A DNA stretch of 64,000 nucleotides from Phytoseiulus persimilis (Eukaryota > Arthropoda > Arachnida > Mesostigmata > Phytoseiidae), in assembly GCA_037576195.1 (NCBI GenBank), contig CM075102.1, forward strand, positions 44,326,745-44,390,744. Direction: 5' to 3'. The position numbers and the translations under genes are program-made. Below the pieces are notes generated by a model, which saw only the letters and a list, made by a program, of their open reading frames with translations, did no database searches and was not told where the DNA came from. Shown in pieces: positions 49,690 to 61,786 of the stretch. Within the stretch, counting starts at the first letter, position 1, and each line of letters starts with the position of its first letter.

Positions 49690-50060
49690 GTTGAGCCGGA
49701 CGACCATGCGTTGGCCTTGTGCGTTTCTCGCGGAATAGCTAGTCCCACGAGTCCGCGTGCTCGCGGATCCAGTCGGAGGCCAATTCCCCGAAAATCAACT
49801 GCCCCGCTTCAGCGAAAACAAACGCTGCTCTGAGATTTACCGTTCATTTCCCAGTGCAGTGACCGGGCCTTGAAGCATTCAGGGTACAGTCTGTATCATA
49901 GAGCCATATTCCAGAAATGAGAACGACGCTGAGCGCGTTAACTTGAACAATTTTCTCTCGGAGGGAAACGATTGAAGCTTGCACATTGTGGCTACTTGAG
50001 TCTCTTGTTATCCCTAGGAAATCGATCGCGTTTCTCCCGGGCTCGGATCTCAAAGAGTCG
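49690..50060 (-). pseudogene. family-X deleted copy with 5' flank
   Basis: About 49690-49780 matches copy C near 32885-32990 (GGTTGAGCCGGACGA.CATGCGTTG). It then jumps straight to the 5' flank (GCTGCTCTGAGATTTACCGTTCATT, GACCGGGCCTTG), so most of the gene has been deleted. Confidence 0.55.
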
Positions 50061-50439
50061 GTGACTCCCGAAAGTCCTATCGGGTGCCGCGTCTGGAGCG
50101 CACGATGTTCCGACGGCCATAAAGCTGCGGTTGATCTGAATTTCGGAATCTCGTTGGCTCCTGGCTGCTCAATCGGCTTTCTCTCCAGGACGTTCCCTGG
50201 GAGCGGGTCCAGGTATTGCTGCGCTACGCCGCCGTTGTCAGATAAATAAGAACGATGAGCCACTCCTGTGCCTTACTGGTTTGCGGCAGGGAGTTTGTCT
50301 AGCTTGCTGACACTCGAATTGCTATTCCAGCGCTCCCACAATGTCCATGAACACCCATTTCTAACTGCTGAATTCTAATTTTTGCGTGAGCCAGCGCCCG
50401 ACTCATCTTCGGGGGTTACCTATTGAGGTTCGTCCCAGG

Positions 50440-50980
50440 ATGCCATGATGACCGAGCTCTGTATGTTGCCCTCAGTCTTTCAAGCCCTGTTCAAGCGAAG
50501 CATACGGCACGATAACAGCGCGTCCGTCCATACTTTTTGTGTCATAGAACCAAGTCCAAGAAATAAGAACGACGCTGACCGCTCAGCGTGTCAACTTGAA
50601 CGAAATTCATTCGGACGGAAACAATCGGAGCTTGCACAACGTGGCAACTTCAGGCTGCTGTGAACCCTGGGAATCGATCGCGTTTCCACAGAGCTTCAGT
50701 CACACCAACGATCCCCATTCAGCAGCCGGGAATGCTTAGAGACGCACTGCAACGCGATGAGCAAGCGCAATAATCGGAACTTTCATAAGCAAAACTAGAT
50801 CTTGAAGGGAGAAAGTTATCGGAATCAGTTTCCTTCTCGAGTCGTTTGAATTCCGCGCCCAAGAATCTCTGAAATTGAGCTGCTTCAGACGACGGTCGCT
50901 GCAGCGCTGTCAGGTTCATTCCGATAGAAGTCCCCCAATGTCGTTGCACCCCTGAATGACCCTGATGAAGGAAACCCTTC
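50440..50980 (+). repeat. family-X outer flank and module 2 piece
   Basis: 50490-50700 repeats the outer flank of 49860-50060 (AGAACGACGCTGA, GTCAACTTGAACGA, GGGAATCGATCGCGTTTCC). 50900-50960 matches 33470-33520. Confidence 0.6.
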
Positions 50981-53900
50981 CCTGGCGATTTCCTGGCAGG
51001 TACGAGTGAGCGTCGAGATCGCGAAAGATCTCACTGGACGCGATATGGCCGACCCCTGCGTCCGGGAAATACCGCGCGAAAAACCGTTCTCATTTCGGTC
51101 GTACGTATATTATGCTGTAATGAAAACGCCGGGGAACTATTTTCGCGAGTGAATCATGAGAAACAAAATCGCTGATGTGAAATCTTTATTTGAGAAACGG
51201 TGTCACCTATTCTTGGAGGGTACTTTTCCCCGTTTCAAGAGCTGCGGACTCTCGTATGGACTCTTCGAACTTGAACTCATCCGTGATGGACATCTCGAGA
51301 GATGGGACAGCGAGGTTTGTTAACTTCGTTGGTAACATGGGGGCTCGTAGATATTCAGCGAAGAGTCTTAGTTCCACTAGTCTACTCACGACAGATTCGC
51401 TCTGATTCCCTGAGTGTATGACTCCGGATCAGAGATGAGTCCTCCAGTAACTTCCATTCTGTATCAGCTCGTGAGACTCTGCAGACTGAAACGTTCCGTT
51501 CCCATTTTCTGATCTCTGAACCAAGTTCTAAGTGAGTTCGTGACCCCTCCTTCCCTTCTTTCCCGCAGAGTGCAGACCAGAGACCAGACTCAACGACTCG
51601 CTCTGTCACTCAGAATCGCTGCATCAGATCCTGTATCAGGGACCACATGTCTCAATGGGAAGAAGCCAGCTCATGTCCCTCTCGACCTTTCATGATAAAG
51701 CTTGGAAAGTAATTTGGTCGGTGACCGCTGATGTCGTGTAAATAACTACTGCCCTCCCTCTGCCTCCCTGAGATCCGATCATACTCACAATTCAATGCTA
51801 ATGTCTTCGTGACAGTTGGTCAGCACTGATGCTCCTTGGGAAATTGTTCCACAATTATGAAAATGAAGGCCCAGGGCTGTGAAATCAAAAACACTCGTCG
51901 GGTTCGGGAACGATCCGCGTCTTGGTACGCGGATATAGCTTGGTACCAGTTTCTATGACAAACTTCCGCTCAACTGTATATCTTGTCTCCGGGAAAAAGT
52001 CGGGTGTCCCTGCTGTTGCTCAACGAAGCGCGTACGCAAGTGGCACTTCCGAATGGCTCGACCGTGACCGACGCCCTCTACGAGTTACCTCGTCTATTGG
52101 CGCGAGGGGAACGCTGGAGCTCTAAAAGACAGCGAACTTCAGGAGCTCAAAATCAATGAAGTGCAAGAACCTGGGACCGCTGTCCGGTGTCTCATCGAGC
52201 TTTCTGGCCCCTGAAACGGTAGAGCCGTTCACCGATAAGGGCACACACAGCCCGCAACGATTTCGTGCAAGTCAACGAGGGCGGAGAGCCGCCCATCCTA
52301 TTCTTGCAGGACCCTGTTGCGAGCGGTTGCAGAGGACTCAAATGAGTGATTTTCTTTTCCGAGCGAATCTCCCAGACAGCGGAGCCTAGCTTTCCAATGG
52401 AGATCCCAAGAAAAACCATGTGGATCGGCTTCCACACCGCAACGGGAACTTTTCCATATGTTTTTTTCTGTATGCTGTCCTTTGTACGTGGGTGACTGCC
52501 TGATTCCGAGACTCTGATCAAGTATTTTCTCCGGAAGTATAAAGCACCTGTTGACTCGACCGGTGACATGACTCATGACACATATCCATGAACTTTATGG
52601 TCATCCGGACGTAATTCGTGGAGCTGAATCCACTTCATTCCGTAGATGAGTACGCCCCTAGTTGACAGAACTTGGTTTTCGTTCCGGGTTGGCTCCTACG
52701 TTTCCACTCGACCAGACTAGCCTGATATCATACGGTAGCTGTGGAAACCGGAACGATCGCTCCGATTCTACGTCCTTTGAGTTTGAAGTGGGTTCCAACG
52801 ACAGCACCAGCTGTGAAGATGCAGAAGGGAGAAGCTGAGTTTTGGCGATCAAGGCATATGCAGGGTGCTCAACGTAGGTCGGGAATGATCTAACCTTTCC
52901 TTCTTCTTAAGATCACCCTAAAATCCCGCAGATAACGAACCGTTTTTTCAGATTTCTTTTGCGGAAGCGCATCTGATAACGAACTTATCGGATAATGAAA
53001 CAGTCGGATAATAACTCTTCAGGAAACGAGCTCTGCACTAGGGCCGGGAGTTGGGCGCGGGTGAATTCACGGCGGAGATTCACGGCCTCCGTGATTCATT
53101 CACGGAAGTCGTGGCTCCTACACGGCGTATGGGCTTCCCTATTTCAAGCTACATTAATTTTTGACACTCTCATCGAATGACTGAGCAGTGATATATTATA
53201 GAACTTTTATCCCTGGTAGTAAAGTGCTCAGGAAGCGTCCCAAGTGCGGAGTTTACCTTGTGATCATCTCGAGTGCGGGAGATAACCAATATTATGGGCT
53301 TTCTGCGGAGAAGCTGCGGAGCTCAAAGCCGTGGCATGGAATCCACGGTCGTGGTCGCATAGCGAGCTCAGCGGGTAACGATAACATCTGACGCGTTTTA
53401 TTCTGTGAAAAAATTGAAAAAGCATGTTCGTTATTTGCGGCATTTCGATGAGATTTCAACATGAATTGACCGGTCAGCTCGTAGATTTGCCGAGAAGCAG
53501 CGAGAGATGCGTCTTTTCAAGCCACGAGGCGCCGCATGGGAGTGCCTTGTTCACAGTCTTAACAGTTCGAACTGTAGTGGCGGAATCAAGTCTGCCTTTA
53601 TCCTCGTCATCTGTCGCACTCCTTCGAAGAACATGGGAGCCATGAGTACCGATATCGGAATCAGAGCGTGAGCTCTTGGCTGCTAGGCTGGAAGCCAACG
53701 CCCAAGTTCACACGTTTAATGGTTGTTAATTCCTGTGTACGATCGCCGTATGTGATCCGGTTATCAGGGGCTAGTTTGAGGGCTCCGACGTTGGGACAGG
53801 GAACGTGGCGACCAGTCCTTTCCGCGGGATAGGAAAGCATGAAATCGCCGGGTTTTTTACTAGAAGGGGAGGCAGGTCTGACTGAGTCATCGCTCAATAC

Positions 53901-54286
53901 CGTTTTGCTCTCACCAAGTGGTTTTCAAAGTCCCCTGACTCATCGACCCGCAAGTGTCGACCGTCGGCTCCCGAGCAACCTTGTTGGATATCATGCGAGC
54001 GGATCTCTAAGCGGTCCACATCGACCACTGGGCCAACCATCGATTCATGGACGTGATTCCAGGAATCTGGATCGGCCCTTATTTTCCGGGAGCCATGAAA
54101 GTACACTGAAGTCTGTGGAATGAAAGACTCATCGTATGAGGCAGAGGTCGTCAAACTGTGCGTCGCGACACACCTTGGTGCCGAGGGTGCCAAGGGTGTC
54201 GCGGAGTGCCGGGGGGCAAAGAGTGTCGGGGGGTGTCGAACGGCCTTCTGACCATGGGGACGATTTCGCCGAACTTTTCGAGATAA
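50981..54286. other. 3.3 kb without recognised gene
   Basis: Only short open frames without domains are visible. Repeated TCGGATAA/GATAACGAA words near 52930-53010 hint at a decayed transposon end, not resolvable by eye. Confidence 0.35.
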
Positions 54287-54376
54287 CATGTTGGTGATTC
54301 CCAGGTCGATCCGACCATTTATGTGGGGGTCTATGGAGGTAATTCCGAGGTCGATCTGACCATATTTCTGGGGGTC
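54287..54376 (-). repeat. 45-bp repeat, two units
   Basis: Units start at 54376 and 54331 on the minus strand, exactly 45 bp apart. The translated unit DPQKYGQIDLGITSID is open, while the frame that is open with an ATG near 18 kb contains stops here. Confidence 0.85.
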
Positions 54377-57300
54377 AGACCGAGACGGAATCGCCTTCGA
54401 AGTACGGTCAGAGCCCGAAGGGGCATTCTTCGGTACCGTTCGGCACATCCCCGGCGGGCTCAAGGCTGCGGCAGCCCTTGACACCCTGGGGTGCCGATGT
54501 GGAAAATGTTTGACGACCTCTGGTACAAGGTACTTATAAGATGAGCGACTCACAGTGTGAGGGACGCATCAGATGAGGGAACTATCAGATGGGGGCTGAT
54601 CGTATGAGGGACGTACTCCGACTTTTGCGAGCAACGTCACGAAGAATATCTGCAATGTCGATTAAATGGCCGAAGTTACCAGTCACAAGATCTGAGGAGC
54701 TATTTAGTTGAGAACCAAAAGGGCCTTCATCGCCTAGTCTGCCTTCGTGAAACGCCAAGAACATGGAGCAAAGGTTTCTGCGAACTCCGTTGGAAACGCC
54801 TTGGTCGACGGTGTCGATCATCGCGCGAAACAGCGAGGGAATCACCGATCACTCCGAGTATTCGCCAGGGTTTCGGATCGAGCGATCATAGGCAGGGCTG
54901 AAATTCGCAGATTTTCTTCTTTCCACGAATTCCGGCTTCCTATGGCGACAACAGTTTTGACGATGAAATTCTCCTGTCAGTCGAAAAAATACACTACTCC
55001 AACGTTCCGTGGCATCGAGGGGGCCGATTCCCCAGATAATCACTAAGGATGAGAGCGATTTGCCGAGAAATCGACAGAGCTCTCCGAAACAGCTCTTGTG
55101 TGTTTGAGCATGCCGATCAACAGCGTCGCTGCAGAGAGGTCCTTAAGCCAATAGGCCAGTGTTTTACGCGATGACTGACGCTCGATAAAGGACGACAAGT
55201 TGTCAATGTACAACTCATTATTTCCGAACAATCAGCTTTAACTTGTTATACCTGTCCCGTGATATCATACCCGAACTTCTCGTTTGTCGAGGTTGATTTG
55301 ATCATACTCTCCAGGTTATTCTGAGGTCAACAGCTAAGCTATTCCTCTCTGTGTAATAATATTCGCATCAGCGCCGAAGTCCGCTCAACTAAATAGGAGA
55401 ATGGAGAGGCTATAAAGAATTAGCGACATGTTGTCGTAAGCCAACGAGACTGATTCCACTCGCAGTTCTATAAAGAGGTCGTCGAGTTCGCAATGGGTAT
55501 CGGTGACCCATGACGGTATCTCCATCGAGAGCACATCGTTGAGCAATTTGGGGAAATTACGGAACATTGATCAAAAGACGTCAGATGGGCCAGGGAGCCA
55601 TTTATATCATCGTCAATACAACCTGAATTCCCGGATTGTGGGGATGGTAATTTCCTGATCTTCTGTCGCATAACTTTCATCTTGACGGCACAAGTCTCAA
55701 TGACGGCTTTCGTTCTCAGTAGATTTTGTCTCAATGAGAGCGTCTCATCAGACCCCGAAAAGTATGGTCAGATCGACCTCGGATCCATCTCCATGGATTT
55801 TGGAGTTCGCAGTCTACGTTTCGCGAGATTTCGGTCAGGAAATGCTCCGTCTGAGGACCGAAACGCTTCGAGCGGCGTTCAACCGTGCTCTCGCTCGCGA
55901 ATCGACCGAGAAGATTGATTCTTCTCAAACATATCTCCCCAACTATTCGCTCCAACCGATTCTCCAAAACTATTCTAATTCTCTTTCTCGAAATTCGGAA
56001 CGGCTCGCTCGGGATTCCTTCCTCATTCAGCCCCTTCGTTCAAGTCGCTTGAAATTTTGTCCGAAAGGACGAGTGTTCCGTCAGTTTTTGCCATGAGACC
56101 TCGTGAAAGAGGATCGGCGTATGAGCAGCCCAAACTAAGGTATAGGGGGAGTTCGGCTTCCCAAAAAACGTGAAGCAGGCGCAACATCGGCGGGCCTCGA
56201 CGAGCTCGCGTCGGGGGCAGGAGTCCTCGGGTCCGCTGATGAGGTTGTGCTGGGAGCATTCACTTGATCGCGCATGATAATTTGCGAGCCGCTCTTTTTC
56301 CGTCTGGACCCCTGGGGCCGAGCTTGCCGGGAGTCACTCCATCGTTTCTCTGGGTTCATCTGTTGCTCATACATGAGCACTCGGAAATCGAGGATTTTCT
56401 GCGGATACTCATCGTTGGAACAGCTCCGATTCGGACCGGGAAACGGCGAAAGCGTAAGCTCCACTACACATGAGTCCAACTATCCGTAGGGACGAACGAA
56501 AAGTTCACGATTCCGAAACCGAGCAAGGCAGAACGTCGTACCCTGCATTGTACACTACTCCGCTTCCGAGGGTGTTTCAGGCCAAACTCGATGAGAAAAC
56601 AGCGCATTTCGATCCAAACCGTCTCACCATCTTTCTGCTGTCCTCTCGCCAGAGCCCCGACCCAACCTCGCCTGATCTGAGCCAATCTCCCTGACCTGAA
56701 TCGAGTACGCTTGCTGCCGATCGGCTCGACAGGTGACGCCGTGTCCCGGGCGACGCGCTCCGAGATGCAGGATGCGATCATGATTCAACCTTGCAACACA
56801 TAATGAGCCCTCGCCCCCACAGACTCTTGTGAGCATGCTGCGATGCTCCTGCAACTCTCTGTTGCTTAGAAAAACAGGGTTGCGCCAACTGTGCCTCGTC
56901 CTCATGGCAGCGAATCCACCACATCGTTCGATCGGCCGACGCCCACGATATCCCGATGGAGAGCGGCGAAGACACCTTCTCGGAGCAGTCTTTCAAAATC
57001 TTCATCCAACGTTAGTGTTTCTTCGTGGGGGATATTTGCTCATGGAAATTGGATTTTCAACCATCGGATGAACTCCAAGACTCTCCATCCGGTGGCAACT
57101 TTAGAAGCATGTCCTGCTTCGTTGGGCAATTCATTCGGACAGTTGTTGGTTTGTGAACGGATGGATGAATAGACGGATGAATTTTTTTTAGCCACTGTAT
57201 GCATACGTCCGCTACTCAAAACTGCGATACGTCCATCTCTGTTGATTTCAAAAAAAATCTTGTTTTGATTCAAGCGAGAGCTCACAGCGCACGATTACGG

Positions 57301-57564
57301 TACAACCTTGGAATGAGACAGGCAAAAAGACGATGACTCTGATCGAGATTACTTCGCGAATCGGTGAGCAATCACGTTTGGAGGTATGGCGTTTCGGGAA
57401 TGAACAGCGAAAACATCTATAGTGATCCACGTTCGCCTACACCATCTATTTGTCACCCCCGTATTTTATTTTGAAATGATCGAGGCGAGAGCTCAGGCTC
57501 ATAGGGAGGTCGAAAATCGGCTCATTTTGTGAGATGGAGTACTTCCTGATTATTTCACAATCTA
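54377..57564. other. 3.2 kb without recognised gene
   Basis: Apart from the single 45-bp unit at 55751-55795, nothing is assigned. A GTGCC/GTGTCG-rich imperfect repeat lies just left of this interval, at 54175-54240. Confidence 0.35.
55751..55795 (+). repeat. 45-bp repeat, single unit
   Basis: GACCCCGAAAAGTATGGTCA and the following GATCGACCTCGGA are nearly identical to the units near 18.2 and 54.3 kb; similarity ends after 45 bp. Confidence 0.85.
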
Positions 57565-57906
57565 ATGGATCTAGGGTTCCCAGGTTCTACACGTATGCTT
57601 CAAATGTTAAAGCAGCCTTCTCCCGACCTATCCCATTACGTACCGGTTTCGGTCCAGGGGACACCCCGTTCCGAACTGGTTGAGGACGTTACATGCGACA
57701 GTTTCGATGATTCTTCCCATTTAGTGAGGGTGAATGTCACATTCAGCTTTGATGAGCTCCGTGAAATTCAATCACTCCTCGTAGAAGATGAGCTGAGTGC
57801 GACAGTCGCTGCCGCGTCTGACATCTCACGATCTGACGCTGATATTACTCATATCTCAATCGGACTTATATCGGACTCCTTCGCCAGGCCCTCATCGCTC
57901 AGTTAG
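57565..57906 (+). CDS. hypothetical protein, 113 residues
   Basis: An ATG-started frame with a plausible acidic/hydrophobic composition (HLVRVNVTFSFDELREIQSL). No domain is recognised and no splice partner was found. A second frame begins 18 bp after its stop. Possibly an exon of an unrecognised gene, possibly chance. Confidence 0.25.
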   Translation: MDLGFPGSTRMLQMLKQPSPDLSHYVPVSVQGTPRSELVEDVTCDSFDDSSHLVRVNVTFSFDELREIQSLLVEDELSATVAAASDISRSDADITHISIGLISDSFARPSSLS

Positions 57907-57924
57907 CAGCTGAGAGCGAACATC

Positions 57925-58464
57925 ATGAACTCCGACAAAGCAAGAAAACGAGGAGCGTCCCATGAAGCGTTGAGTCGCGATCGGCGTTTAGCAAAGAATC
58001 AGAAGCTGAATCGTTTGGCTCATCGACTCCAACAGGACGACCAAGAATATGTCCAGAGCGTCCGGAATATCCAGCTTAGGAGATTGTCACCAATGATGAT
58101 GATTGCTGTTCCACGTAACAGACTCAGCAGAACAGAAGCAACCGCAGTCCTCCAACGTGAGCAGTGTTCCCAAGTTGGGAAGGTCGTGTTCATCCACTCG
58201 GATTTTGACTCCCTGAGATCCCAGAGCGCGCTCCTACGCATAGACCTCATTTTCTGCTCAAAATCGCGGCTTTCCGAATGCGTTCTTCCTCGATTCACAG
58301 CTGCTTCGAGCTCATTCTTTTCTGTCCATGAACTAACGTCGGAATTCTCTCCTCTCGGAAACGGCGCTGTTTCCAGCGCTGTGCCATCGAGGATCACCCA
58401 TCTGAGACTTGCGCGTGGAACACGGAATGAACCAGAACCAAAATCATTCGAAACTCGGATATAG
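57925..58464 (+). CDS. hypothetical protein, 179 residues
   Basis: An ATG-started frame with a very basic N-terminal part (KARKRGASHEALSRDRRLAK), suggesting a nucleic-acid-binding or nuclear segment if real. It is overlapped by an equally long minus-strand frame (58610-58020), and I cannot decide which, if either, is coding. Confidence 0.22.
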   Translation: MNSDKARKRGASHEALSRDRRLAKNQKLNRLAHRLQQDDQEYVQSVRNIQLRRLSPMMMIAVPRNRLSRTEATAVLQREQCSQVGKVVFIHSDFDSLRSQSALLRIDLIFCSKSRLSECVLPRFTAASSSFFSVHELTSEFSPLGNGAVSSAVPSRITHLRLARGTRNEPEPKSFETRI

Positions 58465-58610
58465 ACAGGAAGGGGCTCATCGCCGTTCGGAGTCGAGCGC
58501 GTCTTTTGCAGTGGAGATGAGAACACCATTCCACCTTTCTTCCGCATTCGCAGCACGAAAACGGATCTTTGTTTCTGCGCCCGGTCGGATCGTAGCTGCG
58601 GGCGGCGCAT

Positions 58611-61437
58611 ACTGCTCGGATATTAGGGGGCCGTTACCATTTCTGTTGGTAAATGCGCTAGATTCCAGCGGGTAGAACATTGCGGACACGTCAAGTCGAT
58701 TACAATTGGAAGGCTGCCCTCGATGCGTTCAGATGAGCAGCCTGTAAACACTGTCGAACATCATAGAGCAAGCGGAACTCGCCGCTCACAAATAAAAGCT
58801 GAGAGCGTGCGGATCCTGCGGTGAGGGTGATAACCGTGCTTTGATCCTCCCGAACTCAAGTGGAGGCTGTTACTTCACACCTGACCCACGTCAAAGCGAG
58901 CCCGATTTCTTTGATCGTTTAGAGTCGTTAAGCTCTGAGTGAATCACCGCGGCGCCATCGAGAGAGTCTTCAAAGCCATATCTCGATTTCGATTCGGTTG
59001 AAATGGTAGGATTTCTAAACTTTCTCTGGGCAACTCTAGTCCACCTGTGGAGGAGATATCAGGAATGAATGTGCATCTCTAGATTTCCCAAGTGGGTTCA
59101 ATCGTTTGGGTTCATGGTCTCCCACGAGTTCTACGCTGACTCTGATCTCGGGAGCTCGGAGAATTAGCCGGAAACGAACTATCCGGATAACACATGCGGG
59201 CGTTCCAGAATGTCTCGAGTATTTGAATGCACTCGATTCCCGCAGGGGAGGGTCAGGCCAAATAAGGAGCCTCAACACTAGGACTCCATACTTTCCTTGA
59301 AAACGGGATCATTGGAGACGAGGTCCGGCTCATTGCCGATTCACCCTGCCAGTTTGAGTGCTACATTACCTAAGTCTGGAGCTCGAGTCTCAAGGAAACT
59401 CATGCTCTAGCTCACGGTCACGGTGATTATCCCGGATAGAAGGCTGAGGTAGGATTAGGAAGGACTTGGAGCCTCCAGGGCTCGAGCTGAATCCACATTT
59501 TGGAGTAGATGCAACCATCATAACTCAGTTCCAGTTCGATTGAACCGGTTGACTGTCTGATTGTAAGAACTCGAACGGCAATCTCCATTCGCTGTTGGAT
59601 TGAGCGCCCTGTGAAACTTGGGGGTTGAGGTCGTTGGTCTGTAGAAACCTCACGCGGATGTTGTGTCTGAGCTCATGGACAAAATATCCAACGTCCCCGT
59701 CAACCGTGGTCCCAGGAAGCTTGAGGGAAAGCGATGCGACGAGAGCTATCGGTTCGGATGAAACCAATAACGAGCCTCCAGCTATCATGCTTTCCAAGAT
59801 GATCGCGTTTCTATCGGAAAGTGGTGCCATGAGTTAGGTGCCACTGGATGGCAAATCTATCAAGATGACTGGAAAGTAGCGTCTTCGGAGACAGAGCTAC
59901 TTCTTCTCCCCAAACATGCATGAATCGCCGAGAGCGGTCTTCGCAAAACTGTTTCTAGCTACGATGAAGATGATCGTTCTCTGAAGCGATCCCAGGGCAA
60001 GGATGTATCCGGAGGTCGATCATGGAGGCCGTGGATTTCGTTGCAGTTACGCTCAGGTCTACCGAAGCGATCTAGAAAATCACGCCGAGTTGATGATTCA
60101 TTCGACTATCAGAAGCGGAATGTGTCGAACAGGAATGAAGGGCTCCGGAACGGAAGATCGCCGAGCTTGATTCCGACCTCGCCGACGAACAGAGCGTCTG
60201 CAGGAATCTAACGGAAGTCTCCCAGATGTAAATCGAAAACGGCATGCGCTAGCGGAAAACGTTCAAAACTCCTCCATGGACAGCTACGTTTGGGAGTGAG
60301 AAAAGTGACATCGAGCTCCGATGCGGCTCACTATCCGCCCGATCCGATGCTCCGAAGTCACAAATACAGCTCTTTCGAGCAAAGACAAACAATCATCAAC
60401 GCCCCCTGTTGTTGTTGAGCGGCATGATTGAGGAGATCGTAATCCCGCCGCGCCGTCACCGAGAGAATCTAATGATGGCATCCAGAGCACCACGTTCAGT
60501 ATTCGAGCAAAGATCCAATTGTCGGGTTCTGCGTTGAAGTGTTCGCCCGAATGTGTGCGTGTGCCGGCGAGAGATAATGTGTGGTTGGCTTAGTGGTCCT
60601 TCATTCTAGTAGCCCGACTTGGAGACGAGGTAGGTATTTATGTATGCTCGAGCGACAGGAAGTTCCCCGTGGCTACGAAAGACGACAAAGCCGGCAGAGG
60701 AATGAAAGCGGAGAATGTGTTGTTGCTTTGTGTTAGCTTGCGGGATTTGCTCGTCGTTCGATCGTCGTTCGTCGTCTCCGTCGTACGGCTCGTCAAAGTG
60801 AGCAGGCAGTCATTTAAGGAGTGGCAGGAATTTGAGAAATGCAACGCCGTCTGCGGAGAATCTCCACGCGACTAACTAAGAGCGCAGTAACAAAACCGGC
60901 GCCACGATCGAGCGAAGGTCACCTCCGACAACGGAACGAAACGATCCCATGCTCGCAGAGATGACTGTTTTTTCTTCCTGTCATCGGTTCTTCTCTCTGC
61001 CTCGCGTCTGCCGTTTATGACTCTGACGCTTAACAACGCAAGTGCCACGAGAACCACCGCCGCGCATCCGTAGGGAAGATCTCTCAATACACTCGTGGAT
61101 GCGGTGGGCTTCGCGGCGGTGCGGCTGCGTGCCGGCAAAGCACAATGCCTCGGTGAATAACGACCGGAAAGACGGGTAGCTTTTCGTAGTTACAACAAAA
61201 ACCCAACGGGCGCGATAAGTGGACACCACAGGGAGCTGAAGTATGCTGAATATCCTCGGCGGTTGTCAGCCACACTGGGCATCGAAACAGTATTAGATGG
61301 AGTTCTCTCGCTCCTCTCAGGGTTGGAAACCGAGCCGGCCCAGAAGGTTCCCTGGGTCTTTGAAAGAGAATGTCGACCATCATCATACTCCGCCGAGCGG
61401 GTCATCCCGGAGTATCAACAGGCGAACCCTTCGGCCC
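58611..61437. other. 2.8 kb without recognised gene
   Basis: Short open frames only. One minus-strand stretch near 61100-61030 reads like a membrane segment (GCAAVVLVALALLSVRVI) but has no ATG or splice support. Confidence 0.35.
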
Positions 61438-61786
61438 ATGGCTCTGGAGTTGGTCGACATCGCTCGGAAAATCAGCGGAAACCATCGGAAACGGCCCGAG
61501 AACCATTTTGTGAAATCTGACTCTCTGTATTCTCGAAAAAAGCAGTGTTCGTCATTCTTCATCATTTTACATCTGCCAGGCTCGCTCAGAAGCTCCTTTC
61601 CGCTCGCGGAGCATTTCTCTGATCGATACCGAAGGTACCCAAACGTCCGTTTCCAAGCCGAAGAGTCGACCTCCAGGTGATCCCGGACGAGCGCCGGAAT
61701 TCCAGATGCTGTACCCTTTCAGAGGTGTCCGATCGCAGCCCGGAACTCTTATATCCACGCTCGGATCAGATGGCTTTGTTTCCTGA
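61438..61786 (+). CDS. hypothetical two-exon protein
   Basis: Exon 61438-61509 begins with ATG (MALELVDIARKISG) and ends at a moderate donor (TTT|GTGAAA). Exon 61580-61786 follows a pyrimidine-rich 70-nt intron ending CTGCCAG. Phase is 0 on both sides, giving 92 residues rich in Arg, Ser and Pro. The frame is open upstream of the ATG (RSINRRTLRP), so more N-terminal sequence may exist. No family is recognised. Confidence 0.33.

Noticed and set aside
53040-53120. Imperfect inverted repeats of GATTCACGG / CCGTGAATC
   Set aside because: Short and imperfect, with no neighbouring element ends; not separable from chance.
58020-58610. 196-codon minus-strand open frame
   Set aside because: Directly opposed by an ATG-started plus-strand frame of similar length; no domain in either.
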